From Lachnospiraceae bacterium A4 (GTDB lineage Bacteria; Bacillota; Clostridia; Lachnospirales; Lachnospiraceae), in contig KE159563.1 in NCBI GenBank assembly GCA_000403215.2, positions 1 to 64,000 of the forward strand: 64,000 bases of DNA. Direction: 5' to 3'. The notes beneath the pieces were generated by a model. The model saw only the letters and a list, made by a program, of their open reading frames with translations. It had not been told where the DNA came from and did no database searches. The position numbers were made by a program, and so were the translations under genes. Positions 27,374-34,435 of this stretch are shown here, in pieces (positions within the stretch are counted from its first letter, which is position 1; each line of letters begins with the position of its first letter).

Positions 27374-27835
27374 TCAGATTGTCAAGTCATTTTCCAGCTT
27401 ATATTCCACAGCCTTGTCAAACACAAAGGCAAGCACTTTGCTAAACAGCCCTGCCACGATAAACACCAGCACCAACACCAGCATCGCACTGGTCATGTAG
27501 AGCACCGTCCTCAGCAGGCAAATCACCGCAATGATAAAGCTGTAGGTGCCCATACGCTGAAGGCTTACCACATTGTCCTTCACAAAACAGTCCTCGGCCA
27601 AAACGGTACGGAACATCTTGCGCAGCTCACCGAGAATCAGCACAGCCAAGATTCCCAGCATAAAATAGATGACAATAATCTCAGTGTAGCGCCTCTCATA
27701 GCCGTGAAAGTCCAAGAGCGCCGTCACCCGCTCCAAAAGCCCCGGAACGGGAAGCAGCAGTGTCACAACGATTCCGGCAAAATACATAAAATCCAGCAAA
27801 AATTTGGTGAAAATAATCACGGTTTCTTTTTTCAT
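27374..27835 (-). CDS. DUF2975 membrane protein
   Basis: A 153-residue protein with four membrane helices, the usual DUF2975 size. It lies 40 bp upstream of the XRE regulator gene. DUF2975-YozG pairs are widespread in Firmicutes, where the membrane protein is thought to respond to an envelope signal. That link is an inference. It is the first gene of the operon DUF2975-XRE-DUF4173-DUF2752. Confidence 0.85.
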   Translation of the reverse strand: MKKETVIIFTKFLLDFMYFAGIVVTLLLPVPGLLERVTALLDFHGYERRYTEIIVIYFMLGILAVLILGELRKMFRTVLAEDCFVKDNVVSLQRMGTYSFIIAVICLLRTVLYMTSAMLVLVLVFIVAGLFSKVLAFVFDKAVEYKLENDLTI

Positions 27836-27867
27836 AGTCTCTCCATTCTTTTTGTATCTGTGGTTTT

Positions 27868-27909
27868 ATACTAGCATAGATTGTATTGAAAATCAATAAG
27901 TTTTTATTG
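27868..27909 (-). promoter_or_regulatory. Promoter and operator candidate of the DUF2975 operon
   Basis: Minus-strand -35 TTGATT (27891-27896), 17 bases, -10 TAGTAT (27868-27873). The -35 lies partly in a palindrome, CAATAA at 27894-27899 and TTATTG at 27904-27909. A repressor there would block polymerase. The small XRE protein of the operon is the obvious candidate. Confidence 0.5.
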
Positions 27910-27965
27910 TTTTTCGATAAATCTTATTTCTAAAAAATATAGTAAGACTTTTCATTTGAATTTTA

Positions 27966-27994
27966 TTGTAAATACAGACTTTTGTTTGTATAAT
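27966..27994 (+). promoter_or_regulatory. Promoter of the Rpn nuclease gene
   Basis: Plus-strand -35 TTGTAA (27966-27971), 17 bases, perfect -10 TATAAT (27989-27994), about 65 bp before the coding start. Confidence 0.65.
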
Positions 27995-28063
27995 TGGGTT
28001 ATGATAAAATGAATACTCTATAACACAGCCCTTGCCACTATTTTAAGAAACTGAGGTAATAAC

Positions 28064-28936
28064 GTGCAGAAGGAAACAAAACAAACACAGGACGTAAAAG
28101 CAAAGCGCACTGCAAAAAACAGTGTATTTCTTGATCTTTTTCAGAACAAGAGTTATCTGTTAAAACTTTATAAAACACTCCATCCAGAAGATATTACAGC
28201 AACAGAAGACTCATTGACAAACATCACGATAGAAAATGTACTAACTGATAATCTATATAATGACTTAGGTTTTATTGTCAACAACAAATTGATGATTCTT
28301 ATAGAAGCACAGTCTACATGGACAATAAATATACTAATACGGGTTTTATTGTATTTGGCGCAAAGTTATCACGAATATTTTCAGCGTACCAATCAAAACT
28401 ATTATAAAAGCAAGAAAGTGAAAATACCCAAACCTGAACTTTATGTAATTTTTACAGGAAACAAAGGACGAAAACCTGATCAAATATCTTTGTCTAAAGA
28501 ATTTTTTGAAGGTGCAGAGCTTGACATTGAAGTAAAAGCAACGGTTCTCTATGAGAATGATGAGAAGGACATTATCAATCAGTACATTATTTTTTGTAAA
28601 ATTTTCAATGAGCACACAAATCAGCATGGAATGACACAAAAGGCAATTACGGAAACTATCCGCATTTGCAAGAACAGGGAGGTTTTACGCGAATATTTGA
28701 CGCAGAGGGAAAAGGAGGTTGTGACAATTATGATGAGTTTGTTTGATGAAGAACAGATTATGGAGTCGTATATCAAAAGTGAGCGCTATGAAGCGGCACA
28801 GGATAAGGTAAAAGAAAAAGCAATTCTTATGTTACAAAAAGGAAAAATTTCAATAGATGAAATACAGATATTCTTCCCAGAACTATCTGAGGAAGAGATT
28901 GAGGAAGTGAAAGACGAAGCTATGCAATTGGCATAA
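28064..28936 (+). CDS. Rpn-family recombination-promoting nuclease / PD-(D/E)XK protein
   Basis: The 290 residues show the Rpn/PDDEXK-transposase-like pattern: FLDLFQNKSYLLKLYKTLHPED near the start and the catalytic core DLGFIVNNKLMILIEAQST (D67, then E81-A-Q83), the ExQ variant of the nuclease motif. Two helices and a C-terminal coiled region ending SEEEIEEVKDEA follow. Rpn proteins cleave DNA and promote RecA-independent recombination. The start is a GTG (28064) after GAGGT. The gene is clearly more AT-rich than its neighbours and stands alone on the plus strand, which suggests transfer. Confidence 0.85.
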   Translation: MQKETKQTQDVKAKRTAKNSVFLDLFQNKSYLLKLYKTLHPEDITATEDSLTNITIENVLTDNLYNDLGFIVNNKLMILIEAQSTWTINILIRVLLYLAQSYHEYFQRTNQNYYKSKKVKIPKPELYVIFTGNKGRKPDQISLSKEFFEGAELDIEVKATVLYENDEKDIINQYIIFCKIFNEHTNQHGMTQKAITETIRICKNREVLREYLTQREKEVVTIMMSLFDEEQIMESYIKSERYEAAQDKVKEKAILMLQKGKISIDEIQIFFPELSEEEIEEVKDEAMQLA

Positions 28937-28937
28937 A

Positions 28938-28977
28938 ATCCGCTGCACTTTGCACACTGGTGCCAAACGCAGCGGAT
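28938..28977. terminator. Hairpin between converging Rpn and Nudix genes
   Basis: Perfect 9-bp arms ATCCGCTGC (28938-28946) and GCAGCGGAT (28969-28977) lie directly after the Rpn stop and 16 bp before the Nudix stop. T tracts are short, so termination strength is uncertain. Confidence 0.6.
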
Positions 28978-28992
28978 AACTAATTTCAAATC

Positions 28993-29904
28993 TCACCGGT
29001 AAAACCGTTCTAAATTCCTGACAAACGCCTTTGACGGCCGGTGTCCGCCGTTTTGCACCTGATGCTCTGTCTCCAGCACATACTCACTAATCTTGCGCCT
29101 GAAATTGGGTTTGATCAGCTCCTGACCAGAGACAAGCTCCACGGCCTCCTGCAAGTCCGTCAGCGTAAACTGCTCTGGCATGAAGTCAAAGGCAATCCGT
29201 ATGTCACTGTCAAGCATGCGTTTCAGGCTGTTAAAGGTACTAAGGATAATCCTTGCGTGATCGAAGGCAATCCCTTCTGAGCTCACAAGCTCGTAGGTCA
29301 TAAGTTCATGGTAATCCCGGTATTCAATATGTTCCCTGACCACTGCGCGAAGCTGTGTTTTGTCCGCGGGCGCGCTGCGCTCTAGCGTCAGCTCGTACTC
29401 CTTGTCACAAGTGACCGTGTTGTGCTTCTCCTTTTTATGTTCCGCCGTCTTTTGGACGGTAATGTCAAACCAGCCCGCCTCCCCTGCATCGCCGCTCGCC
29501 TCGAGATGGCTGTTGGCAAGATCATCATCATTTAAGACCGCGATAAAGGACTGCGAGAGAATCCAGCCTCTCGGGTCACGTCCTATGTCGCTAAATACAT
29601 CACAGAGCGTAAGATAGGCTTTGTCCGTCCCTGTCTCCTCCTTGAGCTCGCGCCTGGCTGTCTCCTGTATCGTCTCGCCCTGCTGCATAAATCCGCCGGG
29701 GAGTGCCCACTCCCCTTGGTATGGCTGCTCCGCGCGGCGAATCATGAGCAGTCTGAGCGTCTTAGTGGGAAGGCGGCGGTAGTCTAGCTCCTCCGCCAGC
29801 TTTCTGCCAATGGAAAAAACTGCAATATCCGCCGCGATGGAGGGGCGGTCATACTGGTTGATATCATAGGATGCTAAAAACTGTACTTTTTCCTTCTCGT
29901 TCAT
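28993..29904 (-). CDS. Nudix-domain protein with C-terminal winged-helix-like region (NrtR-like)
   Basis: Residues about 25-165 form a Nudix domain with a nearly perfect box, GFMQQGETIQETARRELKEETG (near 66-87; positions G, E, RE, EE and G are kept). The last 100 residues, with FNSLKRMLDSDIRIAFDFMPEQFTLTDLQEAVELV, FRRKISEYVLETEHQV, look like the DNA-binding winged helix of NrtR regulators of NAD metabolism. The ATG overlaps the nadE stop (ATGA). An intact box means it could still hydrolyse ADP-ribose or a similar compound. Regulator, enzyme or both remain open. Confidence 0.75.
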   Translation of the reverse strand: MNEKEKVQFLASYDINQYDRPSIAADIAVFSIGRKLAEELDYRRLPTKTLRLLMIRRAEQPYQGEWALPGGFMQQGETIQETARRELKEETGTDKAYLTLCDVFSDIGRDPRGWILSQSFIAVLNDDDLANSHLEASGDAGEAGWFDITVQKTAEHKKEKHNTVTCDKEYELTLERSAPADKTQLRAVVREHIEYRDYHELMTYELVSSEGIAFDHARIILSTFNSLKRMLDSDIRIAFDFMPEQFTLTDLQEAVELVSGQELIKPNFRRKISEYVLETEHQVQNGGHRPSKAFVRNLERFYR

Positions 29905-31886
29905 CGCGCTTCTTTCTCCTCACAATCCTCATCAAATGCCGTAAACGCCCCGCCTTCAATCTCCGACGGCAGTCTCAAATCCCCGCGAGGGCTGACAGAG
30001 ACAGAGCCGACCTTCACGCCGTCCGGCATACAGTTGCGCTTAAACTGCTGCTGGAAAAACCGCGTGTAAAATACCCTGAGCCACTTCTCAATCTCATCAT
30101 CACTGAATTTGTAGTCGCTGCTCTGGCGGACTGCCTCGCGGCAGAGCGCGTAGATTTCCGCAGGCGCCATGCCATAGCGTAGTGTATAATACAGAAAAAA
30201 GTCATGCAGAATATAAGACCCTACGGTTTCCTCCGTCTTTTGTGCGATTGTCCCGTCCTCATTGGGCGGCAGCAGCTCGGGACTGACAGGCGTGTCAATA
30301 ATATCCTCAATCACGGCTTTCATGCCAGCAAAGCCATTTTCGTCCATAAAGTGCCCCACTTCGTCAACCAGCGTGCGCACCAGCGTTTTGGGAATGCTCG
30401 TGTTGACCGCATACATGCTCATGTGGTCGCCGTTGTAGGTGCACCACCCAAGTGCAAGCTCTGACAAATCCCCGGTTCCAACGACAAAACCGCCCTCTTT
30501 GTTTGCCACGTCCATCAAAATCTGCGTGCGCTCTCTCGCCTGGCAGTTCTCATAGGTGATATCCTGCACCGCTTCGTCCTGCCCGATATCACAAAAATGC
30601 TGTCTCACAGAAGCCGCAATGCTGATTTCCCGGCAGTCACAGCCAAGATAACGCATCAGCTCCATGGAATTATTCTTCGTGCGGCTGGTGGTGCCAAATC
30701 CCGGCATTGTGATGCCGACCACGGTTTTTGGTGCAAGGCCCAGATTTTTCACCGCCTGCGCAGATACCAGCAGTGCAAGTGTGGAGTCTAAGCCGCCGGA
30801 CACGCCGACCACAACACATTGGCTCCTCGTCGCCTCGATGCGCCTCTGTAGCGCTGTCACCTGCATCTGGAAAATTTCAAGACTTCGGTCTCTGCGGTTT
30901 TTAGACGGGACAAAGGGGGTGATGGACACGCGCGCCAAAATGTCCTCGTTCTCAAGGATTGGTTTGGGGCATTCGATAACTTCATAAAAATTTTTCGCCA
31001 TGTTTCTTTTACAGCCGGAATATGTTTTATTTGCAATTCTGTCATGTCTGATTTTTGTCAGGTTGAAATCCTTGACAAGCACAGCGCCGTCAAAGGGTTT
31101 TCCCTCTCCAATCAGCTTTCCATTTTCATACATGAGCGTGTGGCCGCTAAACACAAGGTCCGAGGTCGATTCGTACTTGCCGGCTGACACATACACATAG
31201 CCGCATATACAGCCCGCCGAGGCAGCCCCCAGCATGTTTTTGCGGTACTGTGCCTTGCCAATCAGCTCATTGGACGCTGAGATGTTGACAAGAATCTCCG
31301 CCCCGTGCAGCGCAAGCAGCCTGCCGGGCGAGACAGGCGCCCACGCATCTTCACAGATCTCGATGCCGACGCGCACTTTCTGCGCGGTGCCAAACTCGAC
31401 CAGAAGCATATTTCCAAAAATGGTCTGTATCCGTTTCCCGCCGCAGTCAAGCTCTAGTTCGCAAGGCGCCTGCTCGCCGCCGCTGAACCATCTTTTTTCA
31501 TAAAATTCTCCATAGTTGGGCAGGTACGTCTTTGGCACGACGGCAACCAAACTGCCGTTCTGAATCAGCGCCGCGCAGTTAAACAGCTCATTCTCCTTCT
31601 CTACAGGCACCCCGACAAGAAGCGCTGCCCCGCACTCCCCATACTTTTTGGTGTACTGCACCATCTCGTAGAGACCCTCGAGTGCCGTTTGCAATAAATG
31701 CCGGTTGTTAAAAAGATCTGCACAGGTGTATCCTGTGAGCGACAGCTCTGGCGTCACGACAAGATCTGTGTTTGACGCCAGACTGTCATAAACGGTCTGA
31801 ATTTCACGGCAGTTTTCCATAACATTGCCAATATGAACACGCGGCGTGACTGCCGCTGCCCGAAATAAATGTAATGCGTTTCCCAT
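29901..31886 (-). CDS. nadE: Glutamine-dependent NAD(+) synthetase
   Basis: Makes NAD from nicotinate adenine dinucleotide, ATP and glutamine. The N-terminal nitrilase-fold glutaminase has the triad E47, K119 and C178 (EICEDAW). The C-terminal synthetase has the ATP-pyrophosphatase loop SGGLDS (363-368) and GTGDLSELALGWCTYNGDHMSMY. About 661 residues, normal for the two-domain type. The ATG at 31886 has GAGGA just upstream. An ATG four codons earlier is less well placed. It lies between a crystallin-J1-like gene and the Nudix gene. Confidence 0.96.
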   Translation of the reverse strand: MGNALHLFRAAAVTPRVHIGNVMENCREIQTVYDSLASNTDLVVTPELSLTGYTCADLFNNRHLLQTALEGLYEMVQYTKKYGECGAALLVGVPVEKENELFNCAALIQNGSLVAVVPKTYLPNYGEFYEKRWFSGGEQAPCELELDCGGKRIQTIFGNMLLVEFGTAQKVRVGIEICEDAWAPVSPGRLLALHGAEILVNISASNELIGKAQYRKNMLGAASAGCICGYVYVSAGKYESTSDLVFSGHTLMYENGKLIGEGKPFDGAVLVKDFNLTKIRHDRIANKTYSGCKRNMAKNFYEVIECPKPILENEDILARVSITPFVPSKNRRDRSLEIFQMQVTALQRRIEATRSQCVVVGVSGGLDSTLALLVSAQAVKNLGLAPKTVVGITMPGFGTTSRTKNNSMELMRYLGCDCREISIAASVRQHFCDIGQDEAVQDITYENCQARERTQILMDVANKEGGFVVGTGDLSELALGWCTYNGDHMSMYAVNTSIPKTLVRTLVDEVGHFMDENGFAGMKAVIEDIIDTPVSPELLPPNEDGTIAQKTEETVGSYILHDFFLYYTLRYGMAPAEIYALCREAVRQSSDYKFSDDEIEKWLRVFYTRFFQQQFKRNCMPDGVKVGSVSVSPRGDLRLPSEIEGGAFTAFDEDCEEKEAR

Positions 31887-31904
31887 ATGCTTCCTCATTC
31901 CTTT

Positions 31905-32243
31905 TCACGAAAATTCACAAATCACCTGTATCGTTCCGATAATGTGCCGGTTAAAGCGTTCAAGCTCGTCCGCCGGAACCCACAACTCCTGATGAATGCT
32001 GCTGCCGACAACATGAACCTCAAATTGTCCGGCATAGTCCTCCTCCAACTCAAATCTTGTCACATACCCTTTGTGGTCCTCATTGTACGCCACATTCCAT
32101 TGTGATGCGATCTCTGCTGCATACGTTTCATTTAACACAGGATAAAATATCGGCTGCTCTGGCAGGCGCGGCGGAAACTGTGTATATCCGCTGGCGGCAA
32201 TCAGCGCTAACTCTTTGGTCCCTACAGGTCTGTATAAGATCAT
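31905..32243 (-). CDS. Small conserved protein annotated as ADP-ribosylation/crystallin-J1-like
   Basis: A 112-residue protein with MILYRPVG--EL-LIAASGY-QFPPRLPEQPIFYPVLNE-YA--IA--WN and, near the end, VVGSSIHQELWVPADELERFNRHIIG-I-V. I recognise this pattern from proteins labelled ADP-ribosylation/crystallin J1 in many bacteria, but it is far too short to be an ADP-ribosylglycohydrolase and no activity is established. AGGAGGG lies 5 bases upstream of the ATG. It sits between nicotinamidase and NAD synthetase genes, so a link to NAD or ADP-ribose chemistry is plausible. Confidence 0.7.
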   Translation of the reverse strand: MILYRPVGTKELALIAASGYTQFPPRLPEQPIFYPVLNETYAAEIASQWNVAYNEDHKGYVTRFELEEDYAGQFEVHVVGSSIHQELWVPADELERFNRHIIGTIQVICEFS

Positions 32244-32287
32244 CAATTCCCTCCTTATCGTTTACGGTTCTGTCAAAAATATCCCCG

Positions 32288-32815
32288 TCACACGATTTTT
32301 ATCTGGCACATTTTCATCGCCTCGAGTGCATTCTGATGACTCTTTGGCGTCACGCCCGCGCAGCATTTTTCGATGACCTTGATTTCTGCTTCTGGCAGGA
32401 ATGCCTTGATTAAGAGCGCATTGGAAATGACACAGATGTCAGTGCAGAGCCCTGCGAAGGTAACACTTTCAAGCGCAGTATTTTCCTTTAAATACTCTGC
32501 AAGCGCGACAGAGCCAAACGCCGGCTTATCAAAAATTTTCATATCATCTGTCCTGAGCGACGCAAGTTTCCGATCAAGCTGCCATCCCTCCGAGTCCTTG
32601 ACACAGTGCAGCACAGGAAGATTTCTGCCCTCCTGTGTCTCCAGATACTTGTCCGTATGTGTATCGCGCGTGAAAATCACTTCCCCGTCAAAGGTTTTTA
32701 TCACCTCCGCCACGTTGTCCACAATCGCTTCTGCCTCCTTTGTTCCCAGCGCGCCATTGATAAAATCCTGCTGCATGTCCACAACGACCAGTACTTTTTT
32801 GGCTAATTGATTCAT
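32288..32815 (-). CDS. pncA: Isochorismatase-family hydrolase, probable nicotinamidase
   Basis: The 175 residues have the family triad D13 (VVDMQQDF), K97 (FDKPAFGS) and C128 (CTDICV), plus the metal-site pattern D51-x-H53 and H70 seen in nicotinamidases. The enzyme would turn nicotinamide into nicotinate for NAD recycling, matching the adjacent nadE. The gene starts the four-gene cluster. Another amidase specificity cannot be excluded. Confidence 0.82.
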   Translation of the reverse strand: MNQLAKKVLVVVDMQQDFINGALGTKEAEAIVDNVAEVIKTFDGEVIFTRDTHTDKYLETQEGRNLPVLHCVKDSEGWQLDRKLASLRTDDMKIFDKPAFGSVALAEYLKENTALESVTFAGLCTDICVISNALLIKAFLPEAEIKVIEKCCAGVTPKSHQNALEAMKMCQIKIV

Positions 32816-32860
32816 AGTTGTTCCCTTTCTCCTGCTTTTTATTATACTTTAAATAATAAG

Positions 32861-32889
32861 ATTGTGCCTCTTTGCATATGATTTGTCAA
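32861..32889 (-). promoter_or_regulatory. Promoter of the NAD cluster
   Basis: Minus-strand -35 TTGACA (32884-32889), 17 bases, a weak -10 CACAAT (32861-32866). A second AT-rich patch lies downstream. The weak -10 suggests activation or low expression. Confidence 0.4.
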
Positions 32890-32967
32890 TATATTTCTTA
32901 AATCCTTTTCAAGTATCTTCACAGAACTAATAAACAGCGGCTTCATTCGGCTTCAAAATACACAAAA

Positions 32968-34098
32968 TCATCTGCATAATACATTTACTGCATATTCTTC
33001 GTTCTCCTCAATCCACCATTTGATAACTTCTGGCGTGCCGTCCTCCTTCCACGAGATCAAAAACTGTGCTGTGCCTATATAATGTGCTGTTCCGCCCTCT
33101 CCAAACAAATATTCTGATGCCTGCAAAACCTTCCTGCCCTCATACTTTGTCATGTGCAGGTTATAAAATCCACGCGCATTTCCGCCCGCCGCCCGCGCCG
33201 TCTCTGGCAGTTCCCACCCTTCGACATTGGGTGCATGGAAAGAAAGCTTCTCATCTATGTAGGGGCAACAGGCAGTGTACTGGTCTTGTTCTGGTTCCTG
33301 AATCACTTCTATGGTAAGCCCTGTATCATACTCTTCATCAAAATCAGACGGAAGCTGCATTCGCTCTATTCTGGCGACTTGTTCTATTTGATTTGGTTCT
33401 GATTCCGTTTGCGGCGAACTTATGTACTTAAATATTGCCTTGTACGAATCCCCCACTGCACCGCAGCCCGTTCCCTGCGAGCTGAACACAATCTCCACAT
33501 TTTCATCATGGTCTATATCATTCCAAAAAACATCAAACCAGCCATAATAGGGACACATCTCGTCCGAAAAACAGTACGGCTCGTCCTCATTCATATAAAT
33601 CCACAGCGCACCCATACCATAAAAATTCTCCTCGCTCTCATCATGCACCATGACAAGCATGTCAATCTGTCCATTGCCGTCGATATCGCCCATTTTCAGC
33701 CCTGTCAATAGATTGCCTTCAAAAACACCATCCTCTAACAAAGTCTCTAAATAAACTGCGGCACTACTTGGAACAATGCCCTGATTGCCCGCCTCCTGTA
33801 AAAATAAGTCTATATTTTTGCGTGTTAACTGCTCAGCGTCTAATTTTTCCTCCTCTGGCGCTGCCTGCTCTGTGCCCTGTCGTTGTTCTTCTGCTGCCTT
33901 CACATTTTCGGTATCCTGTCCCGTCTGGTCTGGCAATACTGTCTGTGTGCCGTCCTGTATCGCATCTGCTTCTGTCTGTGCTTCACTGGTCTGAACTGTG
34001 CCTTGCAGTGCTTCCCGCCCCGATGCACAGCCGGCTGTAATGCCCATACAGCATAACATCAGTCCTATATATTTGAATCTTTCTGCTTGTTTTTTCAT
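32968..34098 (-). CDS. Lipoprotein with VCBS/FG-GAP-like calcium motif
   Basis: The N-terminus is a lipoprotein signal, with basic residues, a hydrophobic stretch and the lipobox TAGC (cysteine 24). A low-complexity acidic and glutamine-rich linker runs to about residue 85. The folded part contains LKMGDIDGNGQIDMLVMVHDE, an aspartate-rich loop as in FG-GAP/VCBS or dockerin-like calcium sites. A second such loop is WNDIDHDENVEIVFSSQG. The protein should be anchored outside the membrane. I do not recognise its function. The gene is separate from the NAD cluster and from the giant surface-protein gene. Confidence 0.75.
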   Translation of the reverse strand: MKKQAERFKYIGLMLCCMGITAGCASGREALQGTVQTSEAQTEADAIQDGTQTVLPDQTGQDTENVKAAEEQRQGTEQAAPEEEKLDAEQLTRKNIDLFLQEAGNQGIVPSSAAVYLETLLEDGVFEGNLLTGLKMGDIDGNGQIDMLVMVHDESEENFYGMGALWIYMNEDEPYCFSDEMCPYYGWFDVFWNDIDHDENVEIVFSSQGTGCGAVGDSYKAIFKYISSPQTESEPNQIEQVARIERMQLPSDFDEEYDTGLTIEVIQEPEQDQYTACCPYIDEKLSFHAPNVEGWELPETARAAGGNARGFYNLHMTKYEGRKVLQASEYLFGEGGTAHYIGTAQFLISWKEDGTPEVIKWWIEENEEYAVNVLCR

Positions 34099-34435
34099 GA
34101 TCTTTATTTCCCCCTGTATCTAAAACAGGCTCTCGGAATCTGCCCTGTATGGGCTATTTTCCACATGCTCTCAATATCGAACGCCAAAAACTTAGAGAGC
34201 CTGTTCATCGCTGAAATTTAATATTGCGGTTTGTTTGCAGCAGCTTCATGCCTTCATACCTCTCAGGCAGTGTCTTTTACTGGTTTGAGACTATGAAGCT
34301 TAATAATATGAAGCTTGAGACTATAGTAAAGCAGAAATGCATCATGATTGTATCAAAATTGCATCAAATTTGCATCTACTATCTGTATATAGGACTAAAG
34401 GGCTATGACTACACTGCCATAACCCTTTCCACGTT
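34099..34435. other. 337-bp gap between the giant surface-protein gene and the lipoprotein gene
   Basis: No gene is seen. It contains a terminator-like hairpin at its right edge in transcription order (34397-34428) and interleaved direct repeats at 34287-34324 (GAGACTAT twice, ATGAAGCTT twice). A run of TGCATCA-like words at about 34339-34375 and an inverted GGCTCTC/GAGAGCC pair near 34128-34205 follow. The lipoprotein promoter is probably here but no convincing match was found. Confidence 0.5.
34397..34428 (-). terminator. Hairpin after the giant surface-protein gene
   Basis: Arms AAAGGGCTATG (34397-34407) and CATAACCCTTT (34418-34428) pair with one mismatch just past the stop codon. The following T run is short, so efficiency is uncertain. 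Confidence 0.55.

Noticed and set aside
27014-27874. Plus-strand open frame of 286 codons opposite the DUF2975-XRE-DUF4173 genes
   Set aside because: It crosses three genes with recognised families and contains long H/Q/K low-complexity stretches typical of shadows.
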